This document shows, one piece after another, positions 58,207 to 64,000 of a stretch of DNA of 64,000 nt. The DNA comes from Isoetes taiwanensis. Its lineage: Eukaryota > Streptophyta > Lycopodiopsida > Isoetales > Isoetaceae. The position numbers and the translations under genes were made by a program. The stretch is taken from positions 1,276,001 to 1,340,000 of the forward strand of contig JAJEKV010000073.1 of assembly GCA_021234155.1 (NCBI GenBank), written 5' to 3'. How positions within the stretch are numbered: the stretch's first letter is position 1; every line of letters begins with the position of its first letter. The notes beneath the pieces are model-generated. The model searched no databases, had not been told where the DNA came from, and saw only the letters and a list, made by a program, of their open reading frames with translations.

Positions 58207-59608
58207 CTAGGAGCTAGGCCCCGCATCTTGATCCATTGTCGTAGGGGATGGTGGCTCCCGCTGGCGAAGTAGCGCGACACCGGGGCTAATGGTAAGTGCG
58301 GCAGCTGAAGCAACTGCGGGAGGAAAAGCAGTAGCTAAGGGTGCTGCCACGAGCATTTTCATGCTCATCCAAGCCGCAATGTCCTGGCTTAAAGCAGCAA
58401 GTGCCAAGTCGCGACTCACAAGTACGGCAGAATGGAGATTGGCAGGGAGCTTGCGGTGTCCTGCCGTAACTGACAAAGCCTTCAGTGCCCAAAAAGATGC
58501 CTCGGCCTCAGGAGCGAGTGCTCGAACAAAGAATAACACCTGGCCCTGACGAAAAGCTGAGAGGAAGAACCGTGTAAGGTGGTTCTTGAAAGCTGCTACG
58601 TCGGGATCTCTGAAAGTCGCTATTTCTCTTTCGAGATTGACATGTACCTGCTCCTCATAGGCCTCTTCCTTATCTTCGTTCAGATGGTCTTTGTTATCAT
58701 ACAACTCTTCTCCTTCTTCATCTTCTTCCATTGGTATGGCCACCTCGTTAATATTAGGAATGTGGGGCCCTATAGCAACAAAAGCATCCTCAGGTGGTGG
58801 AGAAGGGGGATCTTGGAGCATCAAATGCCTTAGCTGTAGCAAGGTTTCAACAGGTGCAAGGTCCTCAGGGTGAAACCTAAGTAGCCGTTGGACCTCCGCA
58901 GGATAGTCAGGAAGGGAGAAGTCAATGAAGTCATCCTGACAATATTCAGTGAGCTCATACAGGACCAGGTCCTTGGTCATGTGTGGGAGGTTAGCGATGA
59001 CGTGATATGCCCACATGATATCATCGAGAAGGAGATACTCTCGACCATTGTGAATGATTGGGGGAAGGGCATCCAACCCCGCAAGCTTGCGGCCCTGGGC
59101 TCGCACGACGGGCGGTTCGGTGGCGAGCTGCTTCCATCGAACAAAATCTGTATGGCTGATGCGCTCATCCTCCTCTGGATCATCAGCAATAGGTAACTTC
59201 CCTTTTTCCATTGGAGTGGAATCGAACTCCACATATTGGTCCATAAGGATGGCCAATGCAAAGCGGACCTCAAAATAGGTCTGCTGCCGTCCAAGCTGGA
59301 GAATAGGAGCATGCCTTATCTCGGTGCTGAATACCCCTAAGTGTGTCTTCGGCATGGCGGTCATCCCCAAGCATCTGCATAAGGACGGATCTGTGGAGGT
59401 AAAGCTGAGGAGGGTTGCCATATGGAGTGCACTGGGGCACCATCTCTTGGATATAAAACTCCAAGAAGTCGGCATAGTCGGGATGGGCCTCCATGTTGGC
59501 GATAAGATCCACCTCTTGTAACAAGTAAGGATGGAGATGCTCAAAGGGGACATCAGGATCCCATCGCTCCCCATCGTGGTACCATTGCTGGCGCTGGGTA
59601 TGATCCAT
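58207..59608 (-). CDS. Accessory ORF-B of the chromovirus (unknown, acidic), one frameshift
   Basis: The start MDHTQRQQWYHDGERWDPD at 59608 is preceded by a textbook acceptor (pyrimidine run, then cctag, exon from 59615). The frame runs to about 59310 and continues one frame over to the stop at 58207, giving about 465 residues. There is a central acidic block (EEDEEGEELYDNKDHLNEDK, about 165 residues before the end) and a helical, alanine-rich C-terminus. I recognise no family. The ATG-initiated frame from 59574 is a shadow in its first 100 codons. Whether the shift near 59310-59330 is real is uncertain. Confidence 0.6.
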
Positions 59609-59768
59609 AGCGATTCTAGGAGAAGGAGGAGGATAAGAAAAGGGAAGAGTTTATCACAATTTTGAAAACCCTAAAAGGGAAGGGGTACGTTTAAAGAAAA
59701 AAAAGTGGAACCTTTTAAAAGGGAATATTCCCTAAAGTGAGTTATTTTTTTATTACTTCTATTATCGA

Positions 59769-59771
<3 letters not shown>

Positions 59772-59800
<29 letters not shown>
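59772..59800 (-). repeat. 29-nt poly(A) tract (T on + strand) after the H3 ORF
   Basis: On the sense strand, 29 A's lie about 134 bases after the stop of the H3-fusion ORF. The position is that of the poly(A) tail of a retro-copied mRNA with a short 3' UTR. A plain homopolymer expansion is the alternative. Confidence 0.7.
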
Positions 59801-59933
59801 GAATTGGAGGTTCGCATGTATGGGCAGCATGCAAATGAAGTAATGAAATATGATGTTAAGATAACATTGTATATTAATTCCAAAATAGGATGTACAAAAA
59901 AAGATACAACACATATTACAGAAAGGAGGAAGA

Positions 59934-61172
59934 TCAAGGCCTCTCCCGACGGATCCTACGCACCAAGGCCAAATCCTTGGGCATAATTGTCACACGCTTG
60001 GCATGTATAGCACAGAGGTTCGCATCGCCAAGAAGCGCAACCAAATAATCCTCAGCCGCTTCCTGTAGGGCCAAAATGGCATGCGTCTGGAATCTGAGGT
60101 CGGTTTTGAACTCCTGCGCGATCTCCCGAACAAGGCGCTGGAACGGCAACTTCCTAATGAGAAGCTCCGCAGACTTCTGATACTTGCGGATCTCCCGCAA
60201 GGCCACCGTCCCAGGTCTAAACCGGTGGGGCTTCCTCGGTCGAGGAGGGGGAACAAGAGGAAGTGACTTTCCCCCTGTGGCTGGATGTCGGGCTCGCTCA
60301 ACTAAGGTGTCCCTTCGGGTATCCCCTCTCTTCTTTGCAACCCCATCCATCGCCTGGAGCTGGGTCTTATATTGCGACCCCAAGCGAGTCGGGCTGGTGG
60401 TCTTCCTCTTCCACCGGTAAAAACGGTTAACGGGCTCCTCAACCCGAGTATCAGTCTCTGCTACTAGTTTCGTTGCCTCTTCAGTAGATCTGGCAATTTC
60501 CTCGGCAGCTTTCCGAGCCTGCTCTTCGTCTAGCCGAGCTGCCTCACGCTCTGCATGCTGTTCACGTAGGAGACGCACTTCTGTTCTTCTACGGATCTCT
60601 ACCACATATCGATCAGGCCGGACCGCCATATCAAACTCAATTTCCTGCAAAATCTCCTGTGGAAACGATGGGGGAACATTTTCCCAGATGAAAATCTGGG
60701 CATCCTCATCATAATAGTACGGGGGTATGGTGAAGTCACGCCGCTGGCATATGGCTCTACCCCGACCCAAATACCGATATTCCCGACCCCTAACAGCCGG
60801 GTCTGCACGAGCTGTCTCCCTAAGGTCTTCCTCGTGAGCCATGGCCATTATCTCAGTGGCTACCCTCTGAGCCTCGGCCTCTGCAGCCATATCCGTAGGG
60901 TAGTACTTGACTAAGGTTAAGGCTTGGTCCTCCTGCTCTACCAGGGTGTAAGTCTGGCCTTCGGCGTTGAGCTTAATCAGGAACCTTTCTGTAAGATGGA
61001 AGACGGGGTACGGTATGCGGTCGCCCTCAAGGAATCTTAGGACGAGCTGTTCCAAGAGGAGCTCGGTTTTCTCAGGACCCTTCTCTGTGTTGTTGATGCT
61101 GTCTTCAAGCGCAACAAAGAGCTGAGGGATGCTACAGGTAGCGTAACTCTTAGTTCCCTTGGTTCTTGCCAT
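59934..61172 (-). CDS. Accessory ORF-A of the chromovirus: fusion protein ending in a histone H3 fold
   Basis: 412 codons, fully open. Residues 1-9 (MARTKGTKS) resemble the start of the H3 tail (ARTK). Residues about 10-195 are an unrecognised domain. About 195-255 is a charged, probably coiled-coil segment ([20 protein letters not shown]). About 297-302 (PATGGK) matches the H3 tail around K27-K36. Residues 314-412 are a whole H3 core: [20 protein letters not shown] (alpha-N), [20 protein letters not shown] (alpha-1), loop 1 without the insertion found in [18 protein letters not shown] (alpha-2), [16 protein letters not shown] (loop 2/alpha-3). By eye about five residues in six agree with plant H3 as I remember it. 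Residues equivalent to H3 H87 and L90 match plant H3.3, whereas F41 matches H3.1. It would be predicted nuclear and to pair with H4. An expressed role is inference. Confidence 0.95.
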   Translation of the reverse strand: MARTKGTKSYATCSIPQLFVALEDSINNTEKGPEKTELLLEQLVLRFLEGDRIPYPVFHLTERFLIKLNAEGQTYTLVEQEDQALTLVKYYPTDMAAEAEAQRVATEIMAMAHEEDLRETARADPAVRGREYRYLGRGRAICQRRDFTIPPYYYDEDAQIFIWENVPPSFPQEILQEIEFDMAVRPDRYVVEIRRRTEVRLLREQHAEREAARLDEEQARKAAEEIARSTEEATKLVAETDTRVEEPVNRFYRWKRKTTSPTRLGSQYKTQLQAMDGVAKKRGDTRRDTLVERARHPATGGKSLPLVPPPRPRKPHRFRPGTVALREIRKYQKSAELLIRKLPFQRLVREIAQEFKTDLRFQTHAILALQEAAEDYLVALLGDANLCAIHAKRVTIMPKDLALVRRIRRERP

Positions 61173-61779
61173 CTCTCCACAATGCAGCAGTGCAGGCGCC
61201 CGGGGCTGTAGGCAAGGCGGCTATGTCTTAAGGGGGTTGATAAACAGGTACGGACGAGTACGGCAGCTATGGCGCTCAGCGGGCAGGTCAGGAGGCGGAT
61301 CCCTAAAAGGCATAAGTGCGGCAAAACCCTAAAACGGCCGCGCCCCAAATTTCCGCCTCTTATAATTTTTTTTTTTTTTTTAAAGTCAACGTCCGGTCAA
61401 ACTGGCGGACTTGGGTATTTTGGCACTTAAAATCGCGAGAGAAACTCGTTTTTACCCAAGTGCGCCGATTTTGGGTTTCGAGCCATTTGTTTACCATTTT
61501 CCGCCAACCAAGTAGTGTCCTAGACTAATTCAAGGGTCCCCGACGCAATGAAACAAAAATTTTCCGATTCCGAGCTTCCTGAGGAAAGTTATGGCATGTT
61601 CCCACTTGGGTCCTCCAGTCGCCCTAAACTTCCTAAAGCTTACAATCTACTACTTCAACCTAGCACAAAACCAAACATCAAAGAGCTAAACAATCACACT
61701 AGTTTAAACTTCCACCTAGCTACCGAACTAACGAGTTAGAGTTTGGTCAGTGCTATGATTTCGAACAATCGAAATCACG
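61173..61779 (-). other. 5' leader of the chromovirus
   Basis: About 0.6 kb between the primer binding site and ORF-A. A short T-run (about 61365-61380) and an acceptor-like cttgcctacag shortly before the ORF-A ATG are visible. No sense ORF is recognised. Confidence 0.5.
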
Positions 61780-61791
61780 GCTCTGATACCA
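61780..61791 (-). other. Primer binding site, initiator Met tRNA type
   Basis: The minus strand reads TGGTATCAGAGC, one base from the LTR. It is the standard primer binding site of plant Ty3/gypsy elements and fixes the element's orientation. Confidence 0.93.
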
Positions 61792-61792
61792 C

Positions 61793-63365
61793 TGTGACGC
61801 TCCCTGAACGTATACGGCACCCGGCCGTATACATACGGGGACTTCCCCCTCCCATGGCAACCATCTCGCCATGAGCAGGGCCCTCCGTCTATCCCGGGCC
61901 ATCTATAGAAAGATGCCCGAGTGAAGGACACGGAGGGGTCATTCGGCCCACGCCTTCAATGGGGCTCCTACGTCGCGGAAGCGTGAATACATGTTAGCAT
62001 ACAACATAAATCATATATAAATAACCACCACGAAGGGTGGCACATCCATCCAAGTACCAACGGCAAAGAATATGCATCTAATCCTAAGGAAAACACCCCA
62101 AACCCCAGGTTCTACCCCGGCTCAGACTCCAGTGGGGATCGACTGATGGCTAGGTCTCAAGAGATCAGCAGACAGAATCTTGACATGGCGTTGGTTGGCA
62201 TAGAACATCGGCTAGGGTTGTCAACGCCATCCGCCCCTCCTGTGCACACTTTGCAGATGAGTCCAATCATGCTATGGCGTCGCGATAGCCTTCCGGATAC
62301 GCAGACTCAAGGTATCACCCTTCGAGCCTACTCCAGGGTTCATGAAGCCCCGTCCGATGAGGCAGGTCAGGGAAGTGTCCCCTTCCAGGATCACAGTGGT
62401 TCCATGGGTGAGCTAGAGAATACGTGCCGCATCAGCGACCCCCGCATCCTTACCCGACTTACTCACCCTAAATCTACCAAAGCACAGGGTGCCCCATACG
62501 GGTCACACCTCTGCACCCAGGGAGTGTCAGACCCATACCCGGCCCTCTACGTGACCGGCTATCAGGCCTAGCCCACTGTAGGAGTCTCAGGAGCCTTTTA
62601 TGTTCGTGCAAGACCCCACCCCCACTTCACCACTGCGTCCCTTATCTGGTGCTAAGCAATTCCATAGCATCCACGACTCGGTGGTCTCTTGTGCACATGC
62701 CGCATCATATGGGAAATACAGGGATCAACCTAGGAGTATACTACTAACATGGCTCAGAGGACTCTACCCCCCTTTAATTCCCCCATTTCCAGAATAATAC
62801 TATGCAAAGAACTATCAATCCATCCTTTAAGAGCAAAACCAGAATCAGAGATAAAGAGAACTCACCTTTGCAATCAAGGGTTAGTTCCTAGAGAACAGAA
62901 GAAATAAACACTACAAGTGCCCAACAGGGGCGCTACTCTAAAATATCAAGCTACACTAACCACCCACCTGAGTTCCTGCTGGATCCGTTGTCATTTGGTG
63001 CTTCCATCTTCCCTGGACTTGGCGCTCAGCTCTGGACACACAGGTAAAGGTGCTTGGCAAGGTGGGCGCTCAGGTGCTGCTCCTCTTGATCGATTTTGGG
63101 AGTTAATCAGGGCTAGGGGTCAAGTTGATGACCCAATTTGGAACTTCCCATGCTGGCCAATCGAGTTGGGCCAGGTGGCGCTCCCCTAAATAGCCAATTA
63201 GTATTATTGAATTAATTGGATAATTATCCTTTAATGGTTAATTTAGCATAGCTAAATTAATCCCTTTTAAGTCAATGTCAAAATACCCCATGGTGGCGTA
63301 CCTTTACTGGTGACGTGTCAGTATATTATTTATACGTATCCCATATAAATACATGGAACGTCACA
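61793..63365 (-). repeat. 5' LTR of the H3-carrying chromovirus
   Basis: 1573 bp, TGTGACG...CGTCACA, partner of 50274-51855. In sense orientation it begins with AT-rich sequence containing TATA-like boxes (about 63330-63350). Promoter assignment is tentative. Confidence 0.95.
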
Positions 63366-63370
63366 GCTTC
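63366..63370. repeat. Target site duplication GCTTC, right
   Basis: Matches 50269-50273. Confidence 0.92.
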
Positions 63371-64000
63371 CCCTGCAAGGTATGCATGATCAGCAGCCTT
63401 TATGTGCACTTGTACATCCAAAGACCCAACGGCGTTGGCGGCTAGCTGGGGTTTTAACGATTGCAGCTTGGTATGATTCTGGTCATCTTTTGTCATGGGA
63501 GGTTTTTCAGACGAGATTTCTGTTATACAGATGGGATCAGCAAATCTGGGCTGGGGTGGCTGATTTTTTGCCATCCACTGTGCAGCAACCACAGGCTGAA
63601 GTGCCTATTTGGATATGTGATGCACTTCTTAAGCCAGAAAAGTTTGTTTCTTCCACGTACAGGCTGCTTTTAGACTGTGAGCCTCTTCCCCCATCCCAGC
63701 ACTGGCATCTTCAGGTTCCTCAACCACAGTGGAAAAGTGTTTGGATGTGGACATGGGATAAATTGCTCCACCCTAAAGTGTCAGCATTGCGATGGCAAAT
63801 TCTCTATAGATGTGTTCGAGTGAATGTCTTGGTTCACAAGATGAACCCTAGAGTCTCAGATCGTTGCCCTCTCTGTGGCCAACGTGTTGAAACTATTGAA
63901 CACTGCTTCTTCTTGTGCGATCATCTACGGCTTGCTTGGGAGTGGTTGTTCACTCTTTTCAGTGTGTCTCTCACTAGCCAGGAAATCCTACGTGCACTTT
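63371..64000 (+). pseudogene. LINE-like reverse transcriptase C-terminal region with zinc-binding domain (cut by window end)
   Basis: One open frame from the insertion point to the window end. It contains AAWYDSGHLLSWEVFQTRFL, WKSVWMWTWDKLLHPKVSAL and a zinc-binding segment CPLCGQRVETIEHCFFLC (about 63868-63921), the zf-RVT pattern that follows reverse transcriptase in plant LINEs. It continues the frame left of 50273. Because the window ends here, the 3' end and poly(A) tail are not seen. Apart from the insertion, no stop was found in the part I translated. Confidence 0.75.

Larger units (their letters stand above)
50274..63365 (-). mobile_element. Complete Ty3/gypsy chromovirus (13.1 kb) with three extra ORFs, one a histone H3 fusion
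   Basis: Both LTRs, a 5-bp target duplication, an initiator-Met primer binding site and a polypurine tract are all present. In sense order (minus strand): 5' LTR 63365-61793, PBS, ORF-A with histone H3 fold 61172-59934, ORF-B 59608-58207, ORF-C 57993-57499, gag-pol 57259-52489, PPT, 3' LTR 51855-50274. The LTRs differ at roughly a dozen bases plus two small indels over 1.57 kb (by eye), so the insertion is young. A typical chromovirus is 5-8 kb; the extra length is the accessory block before gag. Confidence 0.95.

Noticed and set aside
59934-60235. CENP-A (centromeric H3) interpretation of the histone fold
   Set aside because: Loop 1 has no extra residues and the alpha-2 and C-terminal sequences are those of canonical H3, so a centromeric variant is not supported.

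Overview
The window is nuclear DNA from a land plant and is built mostly of transposable elements, several nested in each other. Plant origin is indicated by a phytepsin-type aspartic protease with its saposin-like plant insert, a plant BRO1-like endosomal gene, pentatricopeptide (PPR) repeats, GT-AG introns, Mutator-like (MULE) elements and chromodomain Ty3/gypsy elements. I cannot place it more finely. The density of nested elements fits a large-genome plant. No intact host gene, rRNA, tRNA or CRISPR was found.

Layout. (1) 1-21710: a tandem run of one Ty3/gypsy Tat-like retrotransposon with a period of about 8.6 kb (end of copy 0, all of copies 1 and 2). It is arranged LTR-internal-LTR-internal-LTR, with a tRNA-Gln-type primer binding site and the domain order gag-PR-archaeal-type RNase H-RT-degenerate RNase H-INT. 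The third LTR carries a 626-bp hAT-like MITE with an 8-bp target duplication. (2) 22050-25917: a Pack-MULE-like element, target duplication GCATCGGCC, carrying a BRO1-like gene fragment fused to the C-terminal half of an aspartic protease gene. (3) 27088-32604: two 184-bp direct repeats bracketing 5.2 kb of A-rich non-coding DNA. (4) 32733-42170: a complete 9.4-kb MULE with about 0.58-kb terminal inverted repeats and a perfect 9-bp target duplication (GGACTATAG). It holds a decayed MULE transposase (+), an ULP1-type cysteine protease gene (-), and a tandem array of about 140-bp units made of the motif that also fills its ends. (5) 42180-45290: decayed PPR sequence. (6) 45290-50030: no recognisable gene. 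(7) 50274-63365: a complete 13.1-kb Ty3/gypsy chromovirus on the minus strand, target duplication GCTTC, with LTRs that differ at few positions, inserted in a LINE-like reading frame (about 50063-50273 and 63366-64000).

The outstanding object is element (7). Between its 5' LTR and gag lie three extra same-strand ORFs. The first (61172-59934, 412 codons, open throughout) ends in an essentially complete histone H3 fold and begins MARTK, like the H3 tail. About 130 bp after its stop lies a 29-nt poly(A) tract, so it may derive from a retro-copied H3 mRNA. The other two ORFs are acidic and unrecognised. An LTR retrotransposon whose integrase ends in a chromodomain and which also encodes its own histone H3 fusion is, as far as I know, undescribed.

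Caution: many differences between the Tat-like copies fall at CAG/CTG (CHG) sites and come in patches. This looks like methylation-linked basecalling error rather than evolution, so individual frameshifts in region (1) and in the right arm of the MULE may not be real.
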